From assembly GCA_030625925.1 (NCBI GenBank), contig DAOUPY010000137.1:1-5357 (forward strand): DNA of 5,357 bases, read 5' to 3'. The first letter of the stretch is position 1. Each line of letters begins with the position of its first letter. The position numbers and the translations under genes are program-made. Of the stretch, positions 1-5,357 are shown piece by piece. The notes beneath the pieces were generated by a model. The model saw only the letters and a list, made by a program, of their open reading frames with translations, was not told the DNA's origin and did not search any database. Origin of the DNA: Fusobacteriaceae bacterium. Lineage in GTDB: Bacteria > Fusobacteriota > Fusobacteriia > Fusobacteriales > Fusobacteriaceae.

Positions 1-7
1 CGATCAT

Positions 8-553
8 ATGAAAACAAATATCAAACTCAGAAAACTAGAAATAAATGATTTAGAGAGTTATTTACATTTAAATAATCCCGAAAGAGAATTTTATAAATAT
101 AACGGTCCATACTATGGTAAACCTACTCTAGAAGAATTAAAAAAAGATGTTGAAAATTTTAGAAATAAATTCTTAAATAGAGAAAAGAACGTAAAATCAG
201 GAAAAATGATTGTAGACAGCAGTAATAATGAACTAATAGGAGCGGTGAATCATTACTGGAAATCCGAGGAAACACTGTGGATGGAGGTAGGCATTGTAAT
301 TTTCAATGAAAACTATTGGGGAAAAGGCATAGGCTATGATGCTTTAAAAATGTGGATATCTGAATTATTTGACACAAATCCTGAGATTATAAGACTCGGT
401 CTCACTACTTGGTCAGGAAACGAAAGGATGATGAACTTATCGGAAAAATTAGGAATGAAGAAAGAAGCTACCTATAGAAAAGCTCGTATTGTTGACAATA
501 AATACTATGACTCTGTAAGTTATGGGGTTCTAAGAGAAGAATGGAATCAATAA
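8..553 (+). CDS. GNAT-family N-acetyltransferase, RimJ/RimL-like
   Basis: The 181-residue product is a single-domain GNAT protein, expected to move an acetyl group from acetyl-CoA to an amine; the acceptor cannot be told from sequence. The N-terminus (KLRKLEINDLESYL) is the usual strand-helix opening of RimJ/RimL-like members. Motif A lies at about residues 93-115, with the acetyl-CoA pyrophosphate loop WGKGIG at 104-109. Motif B follows, with GNERMMNLSEKLGM at 137-150, whose Asn138 is a typical conserved position. The end, YYDSVSYGVLREEW (166-179), is the common RimJ/RimL C-terminal pattern. Length is normal and the gene looks intact. Only seven bases precede the ATG, so its SD and promoter are outside the window, and the frame stays open to the window edge; a start further upstream is possible, although ATG 8 fits family length. 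The gene is convergent with the SPFH gene and there is no operon partner in view. The family call is secure; ribosomal-protein or antibiotic acetylation would be a guess. Confidence 0.88.
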   Translation: MKTNIKLRKLEINDLESYLHLNNPEREFYKYNGPYYGKPTLEELKKDVENFRNKFLNREKNVKSGKMIVDSSNNELIGAVNHYWKSEETLWMEVGIVIFNENYWGKGIGYDALKMWISELFDTNPEIIRLGLTTWSGNERMMNLSEKLGMKKEATYRKARIVDNKYYDSVSYGVLREEWNQ

Positions 554-582
554 TCGATAAAGATAGAACTGAATATCCATTT

Positions 583-615
583 AAAAAGGCCTCCAATTTT
601 GGAAGCCTTTATTTT
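583..615. terminator. Bidirectional rho-independent terminator between convergent genes
   Basis: A hairpin has a 10-bp stem, AAAGGCCTCC (585-594) with GGAAGCCTTT (601-610), one C-A mismatch and a six-base loop (aatttt). On the + strand it is followed by ATTTT, which ends the acetyltransferase transcript. On the - strand the A run at 583-587 reads as five U residues after the stem, so the same hairpin can end the SPFH transcript arriving from the right. Confidence 0.85.
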
Positions 616-619
616 ACAT

Positions 620-640
620 AAAAAGCAACCTGACGTTGCA
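620..640 (-). terminator. Possible additional minus-strand terminator
   Basis: Read on the minus strand, GCAAC, a five-base loop and GTTGC (positions 639 to 625) are followed directly by a U-rich run (TTTTTATG). The stem is only 5 bp, so alone it would be weak. It lies between the SPFH stop codon and the stronger bidirectional terminator, so that transcript would meet two hairpins in series. Confidence 0.4.
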
Positions 641-741
641 TCCAGACATGCACAATTTAGATTTTTATAATCTTTTATTTATTCCATAAATTTTATGCTT
701 TCCTAACTATAAAAAAATTGCCTCCTCTTCATAATATATTT

Positions 742-1632
742 TTATACATCGTATCTTTTTAGTATTTCCTCCGAAAGATTCTTCCTTTTCTCCTCAGAAG
801 ATCCACCTCCATCTATTTCTTTTTCAAGTTTTGTAAAATCTCCCAGAATAAGATTTGGAGTTATTCCCTCCTGGGTAAGAACGATCTTAGAATTATCTTT
901 TAAAGATTCTTCCACTACTTCCAGCCTCTTGAGATCTTTTGCATTTCCCACAAAATATTGCCGGGCTGCTTCATTGACCAGTTTTATAGCCTGAGCCTGC
1001 CCTTCAGCTACTTTTATTTTAGCCTCCTTTCTACCTTCAGCAATCTGTATAAGGCCCAATTTATCCTGTTCGGCAGCTTCAAACCTACCAGTAGCCAAAA
1101 GACGCATGGCTCTTCTCTCTTGTTCAGCAGTTTTTTGTTTATGCATAGCCGTCTTTATATCTAACGGAGGATCAATCACCTTTATTTCCACCTTGGTCAC
1201 TGTGATTCCCCACTCCTCAGCCAGCTTATCCAAAGATGCCTGCATATCCATGGCTATCTTCCCCCTGGCTGTTAAACTTTCATCTAGAGTCAGTTTACCA
1301 AACTCCTGTCTGAGGTTTGTTTGAGCCAGTTTCATCACGGCATTCTTCCAATTATCAATATTATAAAAAGTTTTCTTTATCTCTATTTCTGGATATAGAG
1401 GTCTAGCCCATACTATCCCGTCTACATTTATCTCTACATTGTCCTTGGTTATTACATTTTGAGGAGCAATATCCATGGTGTGTTCTCTTATATCTCTGAT
1501 TCTGGTTATTTCAAAGATAGGAAGTTGAACGTGAAATCCCGGCTCTGCAAATCTCCGGTATTTTCCAAAGAGTTCCACTATTCCTCTTTGATATTGTCTG
1601 ACCCAGTATATTGGCAAATATTTTATCTTCAT
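742..1632 (-). CDS. Stomatin/prohibitin-like SPFH-domain protein without an N-terminal membrane segment
   Basis: The 296-residue product is a slipin/stomatin-type SPFH protein; such proteins form oligomeric scaffolds at membranes and are often linked to NfeD partners and membrane quality control. The SPFH domain spans roughly residues 10-180: RGIVELFGKYRRFAEPGFH near the start, then NVITKDNVEINVDGIV, LAQTNLRQEFGKLTLDE and KVEIKVIDPPLDIKTAM. An Ala/Glu/Lys-rich helical, coiled-coil-like stretch (about 165-235, including EQERRA and AEGQAQAIKLVNEAA) and a short conserved block ending LILGDF follow. The tail is charged, with a GGGSS linker. Start choice is firm: SD GGGAGG (minus strand, 1643-1638) is five bases from the ATG, and an in-frame TAA lies at 1647-1645. 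The usual hydrophobic N-terminal helix is therefore missing, and no NfeD gene is adjacent. It is convergent with the acetyltransferase and divergent from the EamA gene. I found no convincing promoter. The family is clear; the cellular job is unknown. Confidence 0.9.
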   Translation of the reverse strand: MKIKYLPIYWVRQYQRGIVELFGKYRRFAEPGFHVQLPIFEITRIRDIREHTMDIAPQNVITKDNVEINVDGIVWARPLYPEIEIKKTFYNIDNWKNAVMKLAQTNLRQEFGKLTLDESLTARGKIAMDMQASLDKLAEEWGITVTKVEIKVIDPPLDIKTAMHKQKTAEQERRAMRLLATGRFEAAEQDKLGLIQIAEGRKEAKIKVAEGQAQAIKLVNEAARQYFVGNAKDLKRLEVVEESLKDNSKIVLTQEGITPNLILGDFTKLEKEIDGGGSSEEKRKNLSEEILKRYDV

Positions 1633-1715
1633 AACAGCCTCCCTTTAGCATAAATACATTAAATTCTTCTATGGTATATATGTTATATATTTTTCAAAAT
1701 TTCCTTTTTTCCTCC

Positions 1716-1737
1716 TGAATTATATTTTTATAATTCA
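1716..1737. repeat. Perfect 9-bp inverted repeat in the divergent intergenic region
   Basis: TGAATTATA and TATAATTCA are perfect inverted copies separated by TTTT. Apart from the outer G/C the arms are pure A/T. It sits between the divergent SPFH and EamA genes, about 85 bases upstream of the SPFH start and about 70 bases upstream of the EamA -35 box. It could be a regulator site or cruciform, but A/T-rich palindromes also arise by chance in this composition. It lacks the GC stem and U-tract expected of a terminator. Confidence 0.6.
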
Positions 1738-1805
1738 ATCTAGGTCTTCTGTTTCTCCATCTGAGTGAATATAAAAAAATTACATTGTATTTTATTTGAT
1801 TTCTA

Positions 1806-1835
1806 TTGACTTTAAACTCATACAAAGAGTACAAT
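1806..1835 (+). promoter_or_regulatory. Sigma70-type promoter for the EamA permease gene
   Basis: TTGACT (1806-1811) and TACAAT (1830-1835) match the -35 and -10 consensus, each with one mismatch, and are separated by 18 bases. Transcription would start near 1842, giving a short leader of about 13 bases before the SD at 1855-1862. The short leader leaves no room for a riboswitch. Confidence 0.65.
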
Positions 1836-1854
1836 TTGATGGATAATATGTTAT

Positions 1855-1862
1855 AGGAGGAG
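1855..1862 (+). promoter_or_regulatory. Strong ribosome binding site that conflicts with the ATG start of the EamA gene
   Basis: AGGAGGAG is a near-perfect SD, but the first in-frame ATG (1890) is 27 bases downstream, too far for normal initiation. Six bases after the SD is an in-frame ATT (1869-1871), and from there the codons read (M)KYLGET before the ATG. An in-frame TAG at 1854-1856 rules out any start further up. A weaker AGGGG lies five bases before ATG 1890. The SD geometry favours initiation at ATT 1869 (or ATA 1866). Confidence 0.6.
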
Positions 1863-1889
1863 ATTATAATTAAGTATCTAGGGGAAACA

Positions 1890-2756
1890 ATGGCGTTAGT
1901 AGCAGCACTTGGAATGGCAGGAGGATCTATTTCATTTGAAATAGCAGGTAAAAAAGTGGGTTCCCTTACAGTAAATATTGTGAGGCTTATACAGGGTATG
2001 ATTTTTTTAAGCCTTACATCTCTGTACGTGAGGGGTCTGCCTCTTCCGACAGATGCCAGTTTAAAAGAATATACGTTTTTAGGAATATCTGGTTTTATAG
2101 GGATGTTTTTAGGTGATTTATTTATGTTCGAATCTTTTGTCCTTTTAGGGGCTCGTATAACTACCCTGATAATGACCACGGTACCTGTGGTGACCGCACT
2201 TACAGCATGGATTCTACTTGGAGAAACTTTGAATTTTCAAGAAGGGTCAGCTGTTTTTCTTACTATAGGCGGGATCTTTTTGGTGATGTTTTATGGGAAT
2301 GGAAAGGGAGGAAAAAAAGAAAAATTTCCAATAAAAGGTATCCTTTGTGCCATCGGTGGAGTTTTAGGGCAGTCTTTGGGAATGGTTTTCAGTAAAATAG
2401 GTCTGGAATCTTATGATCCTATCGCTGCTACCCAGATTAGAATAATTGTAGCGACAATAGCCTTTATAATCCTTATATCCATTAGGGGAAAATGGGGAGA
2501 AGTAAAAAAAGGAATAAAAAATAAAAAAGCTCTTAAATGGTTAGTGGTAGGATCTTTTTTTGGTCCGTTTATAGGAGTTACTGCAATGCTTATAGCTTTA
2601 AAAAATGCAAGTGCAGGGATAGTATCCACTCTTTCATCTACAAGTCCCATATTGGTAATACCCTTTTGTATCTTGATATTCAAGGAAAAAGTGAGACCGA
2701 TAGAAATTTTAGGGGCTGTTATATCTGTAGGAGGAGCGTCGCTTTTCTTTATTTAA
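1890..2756 (+). CDS. EamA/DMT-superfamily permease, ten predicted membrane helices
   Basis: This is an inner-membrane permease of the drug/metabolite transporter superfamily, made of two tandem EamA repeats. Repeat 1 covers about residues 1-135 and ends with VPVVTALTAWILLGETL (98-114) plus a closing helix. A basic cytoplasmic linker (KGGKKEK, 139-145) joins repeat 2, about 148-288, which ends with TSPILVIPFCILIFKEKVRP (251-270) and a last helix. The P-x(n)-LGE/FKEK signature recurs at the same place in both halves, as the family requires. The substrate cannot be deduced; members export or import amino acids, nucleotide precursors and other metabolites. Coordinates use the first ATG (288 residues), but the SD and the residues before it (IKYLGET, a familiar EamA opening) suggest a start at ATT 1869, giving 295 residues. 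The gene has its own promoter and terminator, so it looks monocistronic despite lying beside the biotin genes. Confidence 0.88.
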   Translation: MALVAALGMAGGSISFEIAGKKVGSLTVNIVRLIQGMIFLSLTSLYVRGLPLPTDASLKEYTFLGISGFIGMFLGDLFMFESFVLLGARITTLIMTTVPVVTALTAWILLGETLNFQEGSAVFLTIGGIFLVMFYGNGKGGKKEKFPIKGILCAIGGVLGQSLGMVFSKIGLESYDPIAATQIRIIVATIAFIILISIRGKWGEVKKGIKNKKALKWLVVGSFFGPFIGVTAMLIALKNASAGIVSTLSSTSPILVIPFCILIFKEKVRPIEILGAVISVGGASLFFI

Positions 2757-2763
2757 TTTACCT

Positions 2764-2790
2764 AAGAGGAACCTGAGGTTCCTTTTTTTA
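2764..2790 (+). terminator. Rho-independent terminator after the EamA gene
   Basis: AGGAACC (2767-2773) pairs with GGTTCCT (2777-2783) around a TGA loop and runs into seven T residues (2783-2789). The A residues at 2764-2765 can lengthen the stem into the T tract. It lies eight bases past the stop codon and separates the permease from the biotin operon. Confidence 0.9.
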
Positions 2791-2802
2791 TTTATATATA
2801 CA

Positions 2803-2811
2803 TGTTACAAT
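2803..2811 (+). promoter_or_regulatory. Probable extended -10 promoter for bioA-bioF
   Basis: TGTTACAAT fits the extended -10 pattern TGn-TACAAT. Spacing of 17 bases puts the -35 position within the T tract of the preceding terminator (TTTTTT), a poor -35, which is tolerable for an extended -10 promoter. An alternative -10, TATAAA, is at 2816-2821. Transcription would begin near 2818, leaving a leader of about 60 bases. I see no GTTAAC/GTAAAC-type BirA operator half-sites here. Confidence 0.45.
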
Positions 2812-2846
2812 ACACTATAAAAATCAAAAAATAACTAATGTTTTTT

Positions 2847-2862
2847 TGTTCGATTGAGAACA
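2847..2862. repeat. Short inverted repeat just upstream of the bioA ribosome binding site
   Basis: TGTTC and GAACA flank the six bases GATTGA, and the SD (TGGAGGT, 2867-2873) begins five bases later. It could be an operator or a small leader hairpin affecting bioA translation. With 5-bp arms, chance occurrence is quite possible. Confidence 0.3.
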
Positions 2863-2881
2863 TAGATGGAGGTAAAATAAA

Positions 2882-4105
2882 ATGAGAAATATTTGGTTCC
2901 CATATACACAAATGAAGACAATGAGTCCGCCGATCCATATAGAAAAGGGAGAAGGTGTTTATCTGCATACTAAAGATGGCCACATACTAATAGATACCGT
3001 TTCTTCTTGGTGGTGTGCAATCCATGGATATAACAACAAAGAGATAAATAATGCTATAAAAGATCAGATAGACAAGGTATCTCATGTGATGATGGGAGGC
3101 TTGGTACACTCTCCTGTTATGGAGTTCGGTAAGAAGATAGCCAGTATCCTTCCTGGAGATTTAAATCATTGCTTTTTTTCCGACAGTGGATCTGTAGGAG
3201 TAGAAGTAGCTCTAAAGATGGCAGTTCAATATTTTAGCAACAGTGGACAAAATAAGAAAAAATTTATATCTTTTACCGATTCATACCACGGAGACACATG
3301 GAAGGCCATGGAGGTAGGAGATGATCCAGATTATCACAAGGCCTTTAAGGGAGATAAGGCTCCTGCAAATTTCTATGTTGAACCAGATGATATAGAACAG
3401 TTAGAAGATATATTAAAAAAACATTCTACAGAGATAGCAGGATTTATAGTAGAACCCATATTACAGGGGGCAGGAGGGTTTAAGATCCATTCCAGAGACT
3501 ATCTGAAAAATGCTCGTAAACTTTGTGACAGATATGGTGTACTATTTATATTTGATGAGGTAGCCACAGGATTTGGACGGACAGGAGATCTATTTGTTGC
3601 TTCAGAGGATTTGATTCCAGACATTATAGTCCTGGGAAAAGCTCTAACCGGCGGATACTTAGGTCATGCTGTGACAGTAGCCAATGAACTGATCTATGAT
3701 AAATTTTATTCTGATTCTCCAGAAGACGCTTTTATGCATGGACCTACATTTATGGGGAATCCCCTTGCCTGTGCAGCAGGATTAAAATCAATTGAAATTT
3801 TTGAGAGGGAAGATTATCTGTCTAAGATAAAAAAAATAGAGACTACTCTCCTAAAATTAAGTGAGATAAATCACCCCCTTATAAAGGAAGTCAGAGTCAT
3901 CGGTGGATGCGGATGTATAGAAGTAACCGACAACAAAATTTTAAAAGGATTCAAGGAGTATTGTTTTTCAAAAGGAATATGGAATAGAACATTTTTAAAT
4001 TTTGCATATATCATGCCCCCATATATAATCTCCCCTGATGAACTAAATTATGTTGTTGAAACATTTAAAACTTGGTTTGAAGAGGTGCAGAAAGATGTTT
4101 TATAG
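2882..4105 (+). CDS. bioA: Adenosylmethionine-8-amino-7-oxononanoate aminotransferase (DAPA synthase)
   Basis: BioA is a cytosolic, PLP-dependent class III aminotransferase that transfers the amino group of S-adenosylmethionine to KAPA, giving 7,8-diaminononanoate in biotin synthesis. The 407-residue product shows the full BioA signature: WFPYTQM near the N-terminus (Tyr8), SSWWCAIHGY (41-50) in the substrate pocket, DSGSVGVEVALKMA (101-114) for cofactor phosphate binding, SYHGDT (134-139), FDEVATGFGRTG (224-235) with PLP-ring Asp225, LGKALTGG (251-258) with Schiff-base Lys253, HGPTFMGNPLACAA (286-299), and WNRTF plus YIMPPYI near the end, with Arg369 in the place of the E. coli carboxylate-binding arginine. 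SSWW and HGPTFMGNPLACAA mark BioA rather than other class III enzymes. ATG 2882 has SD TGGAGGT eight bases upstream. The gene overlaps bioF by 11 bp. No active-site residue appears lost; GGCGC (341-345) is an unusually cysteine-containing stretch. Confidence 0.97.
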   Translation: MRNIWFPYTQMKTMSPPIHIEKGEGVYLHTKDGHILIDTVSSWWCAIHGYNNKEINNAIKDQIDKVSHVMMGGLVHSPVMEFGKKIASILPGDLNHCFFSDSGSVGVEVALKMAVQYFSNSGQNKKKFISFTDSYHGDTWKAMEVGDDPDYHKAFKGDKAPANFYVEPDDIEQLEDILKKHSTEIAGFIVEPILQGAGGFKIHSRDYLKNARKLCDRYGVLFIFDEVATGFGRTGDLFVASEDLIPDIIVLGKALTGGYLGHAVTVANELIYDKFYSDSPEDAFMHGPTFMGNPLACAAGLKSIEIFEREDYLSKIKKIETTLLKLSEINHPLIKEVRVIGGCGCIEVTDNKILKGFKEYCFSKGIWNRTFLNFAYIMPPYIISPDELNYVVETFKTWFEEVQKDVL

Positions 4106-5225
4106 GGAACTCTTGGAAGAATTAGAGGTTCTAAAAAAACAATCTAACTATAGAGAGCTGAAAGTTATTAAAGAGAACTATACCTTTGATTTCTCCTCCA
4201 ATGACTACCTAAATTTAAATTTGGATAAAAAATTCAAGAAAAACTTTACCGATGATCTGGACTACAACAAAATATCATTTGGAAGCTGCGGGTCCAGACT
4301 TTTAGGAGGAAACCATGAGGAAATCAGGGGTTTTGAACAGGAGATCGATGAAATCTTCTTGAAAAAATCTTTGGTCTTTGGAAGTGGATATGATGCCAAC
4401 ACCACAGTCATAGAGACCTTTTATTCCAAGGGGGATATAATTTTTACTGACAGATATAATCATGCCAGCATCTATGACGGTCTTATAAACTCAGGAGTTA
4501 AGATAGTAAGGTATAAACACCTTGATTATATTGACCTGGAAAAGAAACTAAAAAAATATAGAAGCTCCCATAAGAGATCTCTAATTATCACAGAGAGCAT
4601 CTACAGTATGGATGGAGATATAGTTGATTTAGATGAGGTAGTTTCATTAAAACACAGATATGATTCTCAGCTTTATCTGGATGAAGCACATTCATATGGT
4701 GTTTTAAGTTATGGATTAGCCTATACAAAATCTTTGGTAGGAGAGATAGATTTTATCATGCTGGGTTTGGGAAAGGGTGGATCCAGTAACGGCGGAATAT
4801 TGATATTAGATGAGATTGCAAGATCGTATATTCTAAACAAAGGGAGAAAGTTTATCTATACCACAGCTCCATCTCCTATCCAGACTAGCTGGAACAGGTA
4901 TGTCTTCAAAAACATCCCCTCTTTAGAGCATAAAAGAAAAAAATTAAATTTATTGAAAGAATTATTTTACAGGAAATTAAAAGAAAAAAATATAGAAACC
5001 CTAAGCACAGAGCAGATCATCAGCATAATCATTGGAGATAATAAAAAATGTGTAGAGATATCCAGTGCCTTAAGGGCATCTGGATACCTAGTCTACCCGA
5101 TCAAGGAACCTACAGTTCCAAAGGGGACAGCCAGGATAAGACTCACACTAACAGCGGACATGGAAATAGATAAAGTAGAAAGATTTATAGAAAAACTTAG
5201 TCACGAATTACACAAAAAAACATAG
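4095..5225 (+). CDS. bioF: 8-amino-7-oxononanoate synthase (KAPA synthase)
   Basis: BioF is a PLP-dependent alpha-oxoamine synthase that condenses a pimeloyl thioester with L-alanine, releasing CO2, to give KAPA, the substrate of BioA. Family marks in the 376-residue product are FSSNDYLNL (33-41), GSCGSRLLGGNHEE (63-76), RYNHASIYDG (120-129) with PLP-stacking His123, ESIYSMDGD (167-175), LDEAHSYGV (195-203) with Asp196 and His199, LGLGKGGSSNGG (223-234) with Schiff-base Lys227, and EPTVPKGTARIRLTL (338-352) near the end. I chose ATG 4095 over the in-frame ATG 4050 because SD AGAGGTG (4081-4087) lies seven bases upstream and the earlier start would add 15 residues encoded inside bioA. The 11-bp overlap with bioA implies translational coupling. 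Length is close to the usual 380-390. The last residues (HKKT) and the TAG stop fall at the junction with a repeated copy of the gene's own 3' part, so the native C-terminus may have been altered slightly. Confidence 0.95.
   Translation: MFYRELLEELEVLKKQSNYRELKVIKENYTFDFSSNDYLNLNLDKKFKKNFTDDLDYNKISFGSCGSRLLGGNHEEIRGFEQEIDEIFLKKSLVFGSGYDANTTVIETFYSKGDIIFTDRYNHASIYDGLINSGVKIVRYKHLDYIDLEKKLKKYRSSHKRSLIITESIYSMDGDIVDLDEVVSLKHRYDSQLYLDEAHSYGVLSYGLAYTKSLVGEIDFIMLGLGKGGSSNGGILILDEIARSYILNKGRKFIYTTAPSPIQTSWNRYVFKNIPSLEHKRKKLNLLKELFYRKLKEKNIETLSTEQIISIIIGDNKKCVEISSALRASGYLVYPIKEPTVPKGTARIRLTLTADMEIDKVERFIEKLSHELHKKT
4984..5213 (+). repeat. First copy of a direct repeat: 3' part of bioF (230-bp unit)
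   Basis: The unit starts at an A7 tract (4984-4990) within codon 297 of bioF and ends just before the next A7 tract at 5214. It encodes about BioF residues 298-373, the C-terminal small domain. Positions 4984-5127 align without gaps to 5214-5357. The rest of the unit (5128-5213) has no visible partner because the window ends. Confidence 0.9.
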
Positions 5226-5357
5226 AACCCCTCCGCACAGAGCAGATCATCAGCATAATCATTGGAGATAATAACAAATGTGTAGAGATATCCAATGCCT
5301 TAAGGGAAGAAGGATACCTAGTCTTCCCGATCAAGGAACCTACAGTTCCAAAGGGGA
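5214..5357 (+). pseudogene. bioF: Second, truncated copy of the bioF 3' part (continues beyond the window)
   Basis: This segment repeats bioF 4984-5127 at a constant 230-bp offset, with 11 substitutions in 144 bases (about 92% identity) and no indels. Read with ATA at 5222-5224 in frame, it translates to the BioF C-terminal segment starting at the residue-298 equivalent, through TEQIISIIIGDNNKC, ALREEGYLVFPIKEPTVPKG, with seven residue changes in 47. The frame stays open to the window end but is one base off the bioF frame. It has no ATG, GTG or TTG start and no SD of its own, so it should not be translated except by a -1 slip out of bioF. Upstream similarity stops at the A7 tract, so the first 297 codons, including the PLP lysine, are absent. 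The best reading is a partial duplication remnant. The segment downstream decides whether it carries the ancestral bioF stop. Confidence 0.85.

Noticed and set aside
711..735. SD-like GAGGAGG on the minus strand just downstream of the SPFH stop, as the start of a small gene
   Set aside because: The possible readings end within about ten codons (for example the frame ATG AAG AGG AGG CAA). Nothing gene-like follows before the terminators.
1633..1740. Promoter for the SPFH gene (TTGAAA on the minus strand at 1697-1692)
   Set aside because: At 16-18 base spacing the -10 position reads as poor matches (such as CCATAG), and the A/T-rich background makes chance hits common.
1694..2179. Minus-strand open frame of 161 codons opposite the EamA gene
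   Set aside because: It overlaps the start of a well-supported permease gene antisense, resembles no family, and its own start has no convincing ribosome binding site.
2411..2683. Minus-strand open frame opposite the second half of the EamA gene, and other frames inside the SPFH and bioA regions
   Set aside because: These are antisense or off-frame shadows of real genes, without family resemblance.
1890..2756. EamA permease as a biotin or biotin-precursor transporter of the adjacent bio operon
   Set aside because: It has its own promoter and a strong terminator before bioA, and EamA substrates cannot be inferred from adjacency alone.
4984..5357. The two bioF 3' copies as a diversity-generating retroelement template/variable repeat pair
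   Set aside because: Differences are not adenine-directed: copy 1 has A at 5 of 11 sites, copy 2 has A at 4, and 2 sites involve no A. No reverse transcriptase or accessory gene is seen, and BioF is not a typical target.
4984..5357. The repeat as a simple assembly artefact
   Set aside because: A trivial assembly duplication would give near-identical copies, whereas these differ at 11 of 144 sites without indels. A collapsed or chimeric join cannot be ruled out without reads.

Overview
The window is AT-rich DNA with strong purine-rich Shine-Dalgarno (SD) sequences, heavy use of ATA isoleucine and AGA/AGG arginine codons, and U-tract hairpin terminators. This suits a low-GC bacterium such as a fusobacterium or a clostridial firmicute. 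The lineage is an inference from composition and style; no rRNA or other marker is present to fix it.

Layout. (1) A GNAT acetyltransferase of the RimJ/RimL type (8-553, +) runs convergently towards a stomatin/SPFH-family gene (742-1632, -). They share a bidirectional hairpin terminator near 583-615, and a second weaker hairpin serves the minus strand. (2) A divergent intergenic region (1633 to about 1868) holds a perfect A/T-rich inverted repeat (1716-1737) and a good sigma70-type promoter for an EamA/DMT permease (1890-2756, +). The strong SD of this gene points to a non-AUG start 21 bases upstream of the first ATG. A clear terminator closes the gene. (3) A biotin synthesis operon follows: bioA (2882-4105) and bioF (4095-5225) overlap by 11 bp and are probably translationally coupled. 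BioF makes 8-amino-7-oxononanoate (KAPA) from pimeloyl thioester and alanine, and BioA converts KAPA to 7,8-diaminononanoate (DAPA), so the two genes encode consecutive steps. No BirA-type operator palindrome is evident upstream.

The most unusual structure is at the right edge. The 3' part of bioF is repeated directly at a 230-bp offset. The second copy (5214 to the window end) is about 92% identical over the 144 bases visible, has no indels, stays open in its own frame, and lies one frame off from bioF. It begins at an A7 tract matching the A7 tract that begins the first copy. The stop codon ending bioF lies inside the second copy, so the duplication junction defines the present BioF C-terminus. 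I read this as a partial tandem duplication or recombination scar. I see no evidence for a new defence, CRISPR, retroelement or mobile system in the window.
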